The notes under the pieces were generated by a model. That model was not told the origin of the DNA and made no database searches. It saw only the letters and a program-made list of their open reading frames with translations. The position numbers and the translations under genes were made by a program. Shown in pieces: positions 34,076-40,497 of a stretch of DNA of 64,000 nt (position 1 is its first letter; the number at the start of each line of letters is the position of its first letter). This stretch comes from Gemmiger sp. An87 (lineage in GTDB: Bacteria > Bacillota > Clostridia > Oscillospirales > Ruminococcaceae), in NCBI RefSeq assembly GCF_002159185.1, contig NZ_NFHD01000017.1, forward strand, positions 1 to 64,000, written 5' to 3'.

Positions 34076-34551
34076 CGAAAAACACCCGTCTCAAAGCGAA
34101 TTTTGCTTTGAGACGGGTGTAAAATACACTCGCGGTACCACTCAAATTGCGGATTCACAGATCCGCCACCTCTTCGAAGTCGAAACAACTTCTATGCACT
34201 TACGCAGCATGCTCGGGAGACGCCTACTGGGAAAACCGTTGGGGCCTCCGGCTCGGAAGGGATGGGAAGCACTGCAGTCCTTTACCGGGATCACACCATC
34301 CCCGGCTCTCTGTGAAATTCGTTGCAGGTCCGTCTTCGTCACAGCCTTTGCTCTGGTTCGAAGTCAAACAACTTCTATGCGTTAACGCAGCATACACGGG
34401 ATGCCCTACTGCCCCAAAAAGCGGGGGTTCAGTCTCCAGCTCAGAAGGGAGAGGAGTCAGGCAATCTGCACCGGTTCACAGCAACCACCGGCTCTCTGCA
34501 GCGGATCATCCTGGTCCATTCTTCGTCACAGCCTTCATTTCGTATTCAATT
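34076..34551 (-). promoter_or_regulatory. Tandem T-box leader of the ilvA-ilvB-ilvN-ilvC operon
   Basis: On the minus strand two copies of a T-box sensor follow each other: copy 1 at 34356-34536 and copy 2 at 34172-34350. Each has GGCTGTGACGAAGA, the AGAGAG stem-I motif (34492-34497; 34306-34311), CAGTAGG, and ATGCTGCGT before GCATAGAAGTTG. Only copy 2 is followed by the antiterminator sequence TGGTACCGCG (34131-34140) and a terminator with a 16-bp stem (34082-34097 with 34105-34120) and T-run. The apparent specifier triplets, aligned before CCTTCyGAGCy, are CTC (Leu, 34449-34451) in copy 1 and ATC (Ile, 34261-34263) in copy 2. Confidence 0.88.
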
Positions 34552-34557
34552 TTGTTC

Positions 34558-34586
34558 AATATACCATTCCCGGAAACGGATGTCAA
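34558..34586 (-). promoter_or_regulatory. Promoter of the T-box/ilv operon
   Basis: Minus-strand TTGACA (34581-34586), 17-bp spacer, TATATT (34558-34563). The start near 34551 gives a leader of about 505 nt. Confidence 0.85.
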
Positions 34587-34699
34587 TGGATTTCATGAAA
34601 AAAACTTTATTACTTTATTAGAATACACATAAAAATTGAAAAAGGAGCGGATTTCAGCAATAAAAAGTACATTATGCACAGAAATAATTTTGGGCCCTC

Positions 34700-34740
34700 T
34701 TGACAGGAAAGGCAGAGCTAAGTATAATGAACGGTGTTCA
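34700..34740 (+). promoter_or_regulatory. Promoter with overlapping inverted-repeat operator O1
   Basis: TTGACA (34700-34705), 17-bp spacer and TATAAT (34723-34728) form a consensus promoter. The last T of the -10 begins TGAACGGTGTTCA (34728-34740), an inverted repeat TGAAC-N3-GTTCA covering the start site. This is a classic repressor site; the regulator is not identified. Confidence 0.7.
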
Positions 34741-34848
34741 GAACTGGCTCGGATGCTGCTTTGTTCCACAGAATGGGGAAAAGGCGGGGCGGAGCAGTCC
34801 ATGAAAAAGGAATCAGGCCGTGCAGACGCTCTGCGGGGCTTTTTTGAT
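34736..34848 (+). ncRNA. Candidate short attenuated transcript or small RNA
   Basis: From the consensus promoter, a transcript of about 110 nt would end at an intrinsic terminator: GCAGA-CGC-TCTGC inside GCC/GGC arms (about 34817-34839), then TTTTTT. No convincing reading frame fits inside. It could be an independent small RNA or the attenuated leader of the gene at 34885. Confidence 0.4.
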
Positions 34849-34857
34849 TCCTGATAC

Positions 34858-34870
34858 TGAACGATGTTCA
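34858..34870 (+). promoter_or_regulatory. Second operator O2 before the gene at 34885
   Basis: TGAACGATGTTCA differs from O1 by one base and lies exactly 130 bp downstream. It too overlaps the last T of a -10-like GATACT (34853-34858), but no good -35 precedes it. It ends 3 nt before the AGGAGG ribosome binding site. Confidence 0.55.
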
Positions 34871-34884
34871 ATAGGAGGTATTCC

Positions 34885-35316
34885 ATGAAGGTAAAACGCA
34901 ATACGCTGCTGATTCTGGCCTGCCTGGTATGGAGCGCGGCAGGGTTCAACATTCTGCGCATTGGCCTGATGAGCTACCCGGCCCATCGATCCGTGCTGAA
35001 TTTTCTGCTGTCTGCCGTGGTGTTCGCGGTATTTCAAGTGCTCATTTTTGGCAAGCTGGTGAAAAAGCACACCGCACGGATCAGTGGCTATGAAGAGGAA
35101 CGACATTTCTTTTTGAAATTCTTTGACAAAAAAGCCTTTGCCATTATGGCGGTGATGATGAGCGGCGGTATCGGGCTGCGGGCCAGCGGTCTTGCGCCGG
35201 AGCAATTCATTGCAGTGTTTTATACCGGTCTGGGCGCATCGCTGCTGCTGGCCGGGCTGCTGTTTGGCTGCAACTGGGGCAAGGCGGTATCCGCCACAGC
35301 TTCCGATGCAAAATAA
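34885..35316 (+). CDS. Hypothetical four-helix membrane protein
   Basis: Protein of 143 residues not recognised as a characterised family. Four hydrophobic segments (about 7-25, 36-54, 83-101 and 110-130) alternate with charged loops; the second loop is KLVKKHTARISGYEEERHFFLKFFDKK. ATG 34885 is 8 nt after an AGGAGG-type site. It is preceded by operator O2 and followed after 27 nt by another membrane gene, so the two form a likely operon. No catalytic motif is visible. Confidence 0.65.
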   Translation: MKVKRNTLLILACLVWSAAGFNILRIGLMSYPAHRSVLNFLLSAVVFAVFQVLIFGKLVKKHTARISGYEEERHFFLKFFDKKAFAIMAVMMSGGIGLRASGLAPEQFIAVFYTGLGASLLLAGLLFGCNWGKAVSATASDAK

Positions 35317-35343
35317 AAGAACAAAACAGAAAAGGAGAAAACA

Positions 35344-36009
35344 ATGCAGGCAATTGTGGAGACCTCATTTGACGCGGTCTATCTGATTTCGGTCATCACC
35401 ATTGGCGTTTTAATGATTCGGGGGAGCAAGGGCGACCGTCAGTTCCGGCTGTTTGGCTGGATGGCTGTGGTACTGGGCGCAGGTGATTCCTTCCATCTGA
35501 TTCCCCGGGCGCTGGCACTGTGCACCACCGGTCTGGAGAACTACACCGTCCCCCTGGGGCTGGGCAAGTGGATTACATCGGTGACCATGACGGTATTTTA
35601 TGTTCTGCTTTACTACGTCTGGCGGCAGCGCTACAAAATCACTGGCCAGAACGGCCTCACCGCCGCGGTGTATATCCTTTCCGCTGTGCGCGTGGCCCTG
35701 TGCATGATGCCGCAGAACCAGTGGCTCAGCGCGGAGTCTCCACTCTCCTGGGGCATTTACCGCAACATTCCTTTCGCGCTGCTGGGTCTGCTGATCATCC
35801 TGCTGTTTTACCGCAGTGCCAAGGAGCATAACGACCGGGCCTTCTGCTGGATGTGGCTGACCATCGTGCTGAGCTTCGGCTTCTACATCCCTGTAGTGCT
35901 CTGGGCCGACACCATTCCCATGATCGGCATGCTGATGATCCCCAAGACCTGCGCCTATGTGTGGACGGTGCTCATCGGCTACTTTGCCATGAAGAAGGAA
36001 TGCAGGTAA
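35344..36009 (+). CDS. Hypothetical polytopic (about seven-helix) membrane protein
   Basis: Protein of 221 residues with about seven hydrophobic segments and short loops. It begins AIVETSFDAVYLISVITIGVLMIRG and contains FGWMAVVLGAGDSFHLIPRALAL, with an Asp and a His within a helix. ATG 35344 follows AAAGGAGAAAACA. It resembles uncharacterised clostridial membrane proteins; I cannot assign a function. It is the second gene after the operator pair, and a terminator lies 23 nt downstream. Confidence 0.65.
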   Translation: MQAIVETSFDAVYLISVITIGVLMIRGSKGDRQFRLFGWMAVVLGAGDSFHLIPRALALCTTGLENYTVPLGLGKWITSVTMTVFYVLLYYVWRQRYKITGQNGLTAAVYILSAVRVALCMMPQNQWLSAESPLSWGIYRNIPFALLGLLIILLFYRSAKEHNDRAFCWMWLTIVLSFGFYIPVVLWADTIPMIGMLMIPKTCAYVWTVLIGYFAMKKECR

Positions 36010-36031
36010 CAAACCTACGAATCATAGTTTA

Positions 36032-36070
36032 AAATACCGCCTCAGTGAACACTTGAGGCGGTATTTTTTT
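36032..36070 (+). terminator. Terminator after the two membrane genes
   Basis: A 13-bp perfect stem (36032-36044 with 36054-36066) followed by a long T-run. Confidence 0.85.
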
Positions 36071-36085
36071 TAGGAAACCTGTTGC

Positions 36086-36130
36086 TTGACGGAGCAGCCG
36101 GTTCCTTTTATAATATCTCTATTCGATATA
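36086..36130 (+). promoter_or_regulatory. padR operon promoter with possible operator dyad
   Basis: TTGACG (36086-36091), 17-bp spacer, TATAAT (36109-36114). An ATATC-N7-GATAT inverted repeat overlaps the -10 and start site (about 36113-36129), where autoregulating PadR proteins usually bind. Confidence 0.65.
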
Positions 36131-36144
36131 TTTGGAGTGAGCCT

Positions 36145-36696
36145 ATGGAATATCTGATTCTGGGGCTGCTGATGCTCGCGCCCATGACCGGCTACGAGCT
36201 GCAGCAGTTCATCAAGCAAAATCTGGCCCTGATCTGCTCCCACAGTGCGGGCAGCGTGCAGACTGCTCTGGCAAAGCTGGAGCGGGAGGGACGCATCAGC
36301 GCCCGGGAGGCAAACGAGGGCAAGCGGCGCAAACGGATTTTCTCCATCACAGAGAGTGGCCGCACTGCCTTTGCAGGCTGGGTGAGCCAGCCCATGCAGG
36401 CGGATAAGGTCAAGAACATGGAACTGGCCCGACTGTTTTTCCTGGGACTGGCAGACCCGGCGGAGCGGGTAGAGGCCATTCGGGGCTATCTGCACCAGAT
36501 GGAGGAGATGGAAGCCACACTGCAGACCATCCGTGCCCGCTTCGATGCCATCTGCCAGGGTGAGATACCCGACGGGAAGGATTGGGATTCCATCTTTCGG
36601 TTTCAGGGCTACACCATCGACTACGGCATCGCCGCCGCCCGTTTTGAGCGGGATTGGTATGCCCGGCTGCTTCGCGAATTGGAGGAACAAGCATGA
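36145..36696 (+). CDS. PadR family transcriptional regulator
   Basis: Regulator of 183 residues. The N-terminal winged helix (EYLILGLLMLAPMTGYELQQFI ... GSVQTALAKLEREGRISAREANEGKRRKRIFSITESGRTAF) is typical of PadR. The C-terminal helical domain (about 85-183) has the PadR_C look (ELARLFFLGL, ERVEAIRGYLHQMEEME). ATG 36145 follows TTGGAGTGAG, and the frame upstream crosses the promoter. It probably represses its own operon, whose next gene overlaps by 4 nt. PadR proteins often respond to aromatic or antibiotic-like ligands. Confidence 0.88.
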   Translation: MEYLILGLLMLAPMTGYELQQFIKQNLALICSHSAGSVQTALAKLEREGRISAREANEGKRRKRIFSITESGRTAFAGWVSQPMQADKVKNMELARLFFLGLADPAERVEAIRGYLHQMEEMEATLQTIRARFDAICQGEIPDGKDWDSIFRFQGYTIDYGIAAARFERDWYARLLRELEEQA

Positions 36697-38051
36697 AGAT
36701 ATTGGTTTTGAACGCAAGTCCCAAGGGGAAGAACTCCGCCACTGTTCACACAGCGCTCTATCTGCAGGCGCTGCATCCGGAGCATGAATTTACCTTTCTG
36801 CCGGTGGGCCAGCGAATCAAGGCATACGAAAAGGATTTTTTGCCGGTGCGCGCAGCTCTGGAGCAGGCCGAGCTGGTGCTGTTCTGCTACCCGGTCTACA
36901 CCTTCATCGCACCCTATCAGCTTCACCGGCTGATCGAGCTGATCAAGGCGGACGGGGTGGACCTGACCGGCAAATTCGCCAGTCAGATTACCACCTCCAA
37001 GCATTTTTACGACGTGACCGCCCACCGTTATGTGGAGGAAAACTGCTGCGATCTGGGCATGAAGGTGATCCGCGGATTTTCTGCCGATATGGAGGATTTG
37101 CTCACCGAACAGGGCCAGAAGGATGCCCGGAACTTCTTTGACCAGCTGATGTTTTCCTGTGAGCATGGGCCCTTTGTAGTGCCGCCGGTGAAGGCTCCGG
37201 CCCGGCAGAAAACCGTTTATCGGCCGGTGCTGCCCCAGGCAGCCAAGGACCGCAGCGGGAATGTGGTCATCGTGACTAACTGCGCTGAAAATGACGAAAA
37301 TCTGGCTAATATGATCGCGGATTTTCGCGCTGCGCTGCCCTGTGAAAGCCGGGTGGTGAATCTGCGTCAGTTCCCCTTTGACGGTGGCTGCCTGGGCTGC
37401 TTCGGCTGCGCGGTTACCGGAAAATGCGTGTATAAGGACGGTTTTGACGACTTTCTGCGGAACACCATACAGACCGCGGACGGCTTTGTGTATGCCTTTA
37501 CCATCGCGGACCATTACACCCAGTCCAGCTTCAAGTGCTTTGATGACCGGCAGTTCTGCAACGGACACCGCACCGTGACCCACGGCACACCCATTGCGTA
37601 TCTGGTCAGCGGTGATTATCAGTATGAGCCCAACCTGCGTATGATTCTGGAGGGCCGGGCCGAGGTGGGCGGCAACTATCTGTGCGGCGTTGCCACCGAC
37701 GAGGGTGACACTGCACAGGAGATTCGGCAGCTGGCGGAAAACCTGGCCTTTGCCATGGACAAAAAGCTCACCCGTCCGGCCAATTTTTACGGCGTGGGTG
37801 GTATGAAGATTTTCCGGGACCTGATCTATGTGATGCAGGGCCTGATGAAGGCGGACCACAAGTTCTATAAACAGCAGGGCATCTACGACTTTCCCCAGAA
37901 GCAGAAAAAGCGAATTTTGCAGATGAAGCTGGTGGGGGCGCTGCTGGCAGTGCCTTCTATCCAGAAGCAGGCCAAGGGTAAGATGACCGAGGCCATCGTG
38001 GGCCCCTATCGAAAGGTGATCGAGCAGGTACAGGGAGGAGACAAACAATGA
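36693..38051 (+). CDS. Double flavodoxin-fold NAD(P)H-dependent oxidoreductase (fusion)
   Basis: Protein of 452 residues built from two flavodoxin-like reductase domains in tandem. Domain 1 (about 1-180) starts MKILVLNASPKGKNSATVHTAL, an FMN-phosphate loop, with FCYPVYTFIAPYQLHRLIEL. Domain 2 (about 187-450) starts GNVVIVTNCAENDENLANMI and carries CLGCFGCAVTGKCVYKDGFDDF, the Cys-rich loop of iron-sulfur-flavoprotein-like NADPH-FMN reductases. Most relatives have one domain, so this is an internal fusion. ATG 36693 overlaps the padR stop. It could reduce quinones or nitro-compounds, but the substrate is unknown. Confidence 0.8.
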   Translation: MKILVLNASPKGKNSATVHTALYLQALHPEHEFTFLPVGQRIKAYEKDFLPVRAALEQAELVLFCYPVYTFIAPYQLHRLIELIKADGVDLTGKFASQITTSKHFYDVTAHRYVEENCCDLGMKVIRGFSADMEDLLTEQGQKDARNFFDQLMFSCEHGPFVVPPVKAPARQKTVYRPVLPQAAKDRSGNVVIVTNCAENDENLANMIADFRAALPCESRVVNLRQFPFDGGCLGCFGCAVTGKCVYKDGFDDFLRNTIQTADGFVYAFTIADHYTQSSFKCFDDRQFCNGHRTVTHGTPIAYLVSGDYQYEPNLRMILEGRAEVGGNYLCGVATDEGDTAQEIRQLAENLAFAMDKKLTRPANFYGVGGMKIFRDLIYVMQGLMKADHKFYKQQGIYDFPQKQKKRILQMKLVGALLAVPSIQKQAKGKMTEAIVGPYRKVIEQVQGGDKQ

Positions 38052-38671
38052 GCTTTACTAAAATCGACCGTACCGCCTGGCCGCGGGAGGAATATTTCAA
38101 CCACTATTTCAACCAGGTCCCCTGTACCTACAGCGGAACCTTCAAGCTGGACATCACCCGTCTGAGGCAGAGCGGGCAGAAGCTTTACCCGGCCATGCTG
38201 TATGATCTGTCCACGGTGGTGAACCGGCATCAGGAGTTCCGCATGGCGTTGAACGAGGCGGGGAAGTCGGGCTATTACGATGTGGTTCACCCTTGCTACA
38301 CCATCTTCCACAAGGAGACTGAGATCTTTTCCAACCTGTGGACGGCCTACACGCCGGATTATGCAGCCTTTTGCGCAGCCTATGAGCAGGACATGGCGAA
38401 CTACGGGAACAATCCGGGCATGATGGCTCGGCCGGACACCCCGGCAAACACCTTTCCGGTATCCATGATTCCCTGGGCCAGCTTCGAGGGCTTCAATCTG
38501 AACCTGCAAAACGGCTACGATTATCTGCCGCCTATCTTTACCATGGGCCGGTTTTATGAGGAGAATGGCGGGGTATTGCTGCCGCTGGCGGTGCAGGTAC
38601 ACCACGCGGTGTGCGACGGCTTCCATCTGTGCCGCCTGGTGAACGAGCTGCAGGAGCTCTTGAACGGGTGA
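38048..38671 (+). CDS. CatA-type chloramphenicol acetyltransferase homologue
   Basis: Protein of 207 residues of the classical trimeric CAT family. Conserved marks are the start FTKIDRTAWPREEYFNHYFN, FRMALNEAGKSGYYDVVHPCYTIFHKETEIFSNLWT, IPWASFEGFNLNL and the catalytic HHAVCDGFH, with His186 and Asp190. Family members transfer acetyl from acetyl-CoA to chloramphenicol, although chromosomal members can have other acceptors. All main active-site elements are present, so the enzyme should be active. It is coupled by a 4-nt overlap to the reductase gene in a PadR operon rather than on a mobile element. Confidence 0.88.
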   Translation: MSFTKIDRTAWPREEYFNHYFNQVPCTYSGTFKLDITRLRQSGQKLYPAMLYDLSTVVNRHQEFRMALNEAGKSGYYDVVHPCYTIFHKETEIFSNLWTAYTPDYAAFCAAYEQDMANYGNNPGMMARPDTPANTFPVSMIPWASFEGFNLNLQNGYDYLPPIFTMGRFYEENGGVLLPLAVQVHHAVCDGFHLCRLVNELQELLNG

Positions 38672-38675
38672 GAAA

Positions 38676-39191
38676 ATGGAACGCGTAATCGTGATCGGCT
38701 GCCCCGGTGCGGGAAAGAGCACCTTTGCCCGGGCGCTGCACCAGGCGACCGGGCTGCCGCTTTGTTATCTGGACCGAATCTGGCACAAGCCCGACCGGAC
38801 CGAGATTTCCCCGGAGGAATTCGACGCGGCGCTGGCGAATATCTTAAAGCAGCCCCGCTGGATCATCGACGGCAATTACCTGCGCACCATGGAGATGCGC
38901 CTGGAACGGTGTGATACCGTGTTTTTGTTGGACTATCCGCTGGAGCTGTGCCTGGAGAGCGCGGCCGCCCGCATCGGGACTGCCCGGGAGGATATGCCCT
39001 GGGTGGAGACCGAGTTTGACCCGGAATTCCGCAGCTGGATCGAGGATTTCCCCAAGACCCAGCTGCCCCGAATGAACGAGCTGCTCGCCGCTTTTCGGGA
39101 GAAAACAACCATCATCCGTTTTCATTCCCGTCAGGAGGCAGCCGCCTGGCTGGCGGAATGGGAGAAGGCAAGAAAAGGAGAACATGAATGA
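38676..39191 (+). CDS. P-loop NTPase of the FlaR/topology-modulation type
   Basis: Adenylate-kinase-like P-loop protein of 171 residues. Walker A is VIGCPGAGKSTFARAL (residues 6-21), followed by LCYLDRIWHKPD and WIIDGNYLRTMEMRLERCDTVFLLDYP, the pattern of FlaR-like 'DNA topology modulation' proteins. These are probably small-molecule or nucleotide kinases, and the name is historical. It starts 4 nt after the acetyltransferase stop and overlaps the next gene by 4 nt, so it belongs to the same operon. Confidence 0.82.
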   Translation: MERVIVIGCPGAGKSTFARALHQATGLPLCYLDRIWHKPDRTEISPEEFDAALANILKQPRWIIDGNYLRTMEMRLERCDTVFLLDYPLELCLESAAARIGTAREDMPWVETEFDPEFRSWIEDFPKTQLPRMNELLAAFREKTTIIRFHSRQEAAAWLAEWEKARKGEHE

Positions 39192-39913
39192 GCAAACACA
39201 AGATGCCCCTGCGCAAAAAGCTGCTGATCGCCGGGGCTGTGGTCCCGGTGGTACTGATTCTGCTGATGGGGGCCTTTTTCTGGTATGTATCCGACTATTA
39301 CCGGGCCGAGGATGTGGCTCTGGCGGTGCTTTCCGGGGAGAATGGCATCACGGTGCAGGGTGATCTGACCATTCTGTCGCCCTCTGCGCCCACCGATACC
39401 GCCATCATCTTTTATCCCGGGGCGAAGGTGGAGGCGCAGGCCTATCTGCCGCTGCTGGACCAGATCCGCCGGACCGGTATCACCTGCATTCTGGTGGAAA
39501 TGCCCTTCAACATGGCAATTTTTGACTCCAACGCCGCCGAAGGAGTAATGGAGCAGTTCCCGGAGGTGGAGCACTGGTACATCGCCGGGCATTCCATGGG
39601 CGGGGCCATGGCCTCCCAGTTTGCCTCGAACCACCCGGATGAGGTGGATGGCCTGATTCTGCTGGGGGCTTATATCTATGGGGACTACTCCCCGGCGGAT
39701 ACCCTCACCGTATACGGTTCTTTGAACCAGAGTGTGGAGGATAAGCTGGACTATACCGAGAACGTGGTGGAGATTGAGGGCGGCAACCATGCCCAGTTTG
39801 GCAACTACGGCCCCCAGAAGGGGGATGCCCCGGCGACGATTTCTGCGGAGGAGCAGCAGAAGCAGACCGTGGAGGCCATTGAGGAATTTCTCAGCAGCCG
39901 AAATGCCGCCTGA
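39188..39913 (+). CDS. Membrane-anchored alpha/beta hydrolase
   Basis: Hydrolase of 241 residues. One transmembrane helix (about 11-33) is followed by an extracellular alpha/beta-hydrolase domain. The nucleophile elbow is GHSMGG with Ser136, an early strand is AIIFYPGAKVEAQAYLPLL, and the catalytic His is likely in EIEGGNHAQFGNYG (about residue 201). It resembles the Abhydrolase_5-like family with unknown ester or amide substrates. It is the last gene of the PadR operon, overlapping the kinase gene by 4 nt. Confidence 0.85.
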   Translation: MSKHKMPLRKKLLIAGAVVPVVLILLMGAFFWYVSDYYRAEDVALAVLSGENGITVQGDLTILSPSAPTDTAIIFYPGAKVEAQAYLPLLDQIRRTGITCILVEMPFNMAIFDSNAAEGVMEQFPEVEHWYIAGHSMGGAMASQFASNHPDEVDGLILLGAYIYGDYSPADTLTVYGSLNQSVEDKLDYTENVVEIEGGNHAQFGNYGPQKGDAPATISAEEQQKQTVEAIEEFLSSRNAA

Positions 39914-39943
39914 TTGATGAAAAAAGAAGAATGCATCAAACGC

Positions 39944-39979
39944 AAAGGACCGGCCGCCCAGTGGGCGAGCCGGTCCTTT
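39944..39979. terminator. Hairpin between the PadR operon and nifU
   Basis: An 11-bp perfect stem (39944-39954 with 39969-39979) with further GC pairing inside. The T-run is short on both sides, so termination strength is uncertain. Confidence 0.5.
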
Positions 39980-40041
39980 GCCGCAAAATGCAGATTGGAG
40001 GATGTTATGAAAAGAGGGGGAAATCAGAGAAAAAGCAGTCC

Positions 40042-40497
40042 TTACTCCTCGTCGTGGCCGTGACCGTGGTCATGGCTGTGACAGCCGCCGCAGCAGCCGT
40101 TGCAGGAGGGGATATCGTCGGTGGGCAGGCCGTTGCGGGTACGATAGTCGGCAATGGCCGCCTGTACCGCCTCCTCAGCCAGCACCGAGCAGTGGATCTT
40201 GTGGGGCGGCAGACCGTCCAGCGCTTCGGTGACCGCCTTGTTGGTCAGCTTCAGCGCCTCATTTACCGGCTTGCCCTTGATCATCTCGGTGGCCATGCTG
40301 CTGGAAGCGATGGCGCTGCCGCAGCCGAAGGTGTTGAACTTTACGTCGGTAATGATATCGTTGTCGATCTTCAGATAGATCTTCATGATATCGCCGCACT
40401 TGGCGTTGCCCACCTCGCCCACGCCGTCGGCGTCGTCGATGGTGCCCAAGTTGCGGGGGTTGAGAAAATGGTCCATGACCTTATCACTGTATAACAT
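40042..40497 (-). CDS. nifU: Iron-sulfur cluster scaffold NifU/IscU with Cys/His-rich tail
   Basis: IscU-type scaffold on which Fe-S clusters are assembled with sulfur from NifS. The protein has 151 residues. The three scaffold cysteines are in GNAKCGD, FNTFGCGSA and PHKIHCSVLAEEA. The start MLYSDKVMDHFLNPRNLG is typical of the clostridial NifU-like family. After the usual end (about residue 130) comes a tail with four further Cys (SCNGCCGGC) and HSHDHGHGHDEE, a strong metal-binding sequence. The start overlaps the end of nifS by 14 nt. Confidence 0.93.
   Translation of the reverse strand: MLYSDKVMDHFLNPRNLGTIDDADGVGEVGNAKCGDIMKIYLKIDNDIITDVKFNTFGCGSAIASSSMATEMIKGKPVNEALKLTNKAVTEALDGLPPHKIHCSVLAEEAVQAAIADYRTRNGLPTDDIPSCNGCCGGCHSHDHGHGHDEE

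Noticed and set aside
34172-34536. The duplicated sequence upstream of ilvA as a mobile repeat or inserted element
   Set aside because: Both copies carry T-box stem I and linker motifs in the right order. Duplication of a regulatory RNA explains them better.
34636-34854. A 72-codon plus-strand frame between the T-box promoter and the membrane genes
   Set aside because: It starts at a TTG without a ribosome binding site and runs across a consensus promoter, an operator and a terminator.
38048-38671. Mobile resistance cassette around the CatA homologue
   Set aside because: No transposase, integrase or inverted repeats flank it. Its neighbours overlap it by a few bases, as in a native operon.
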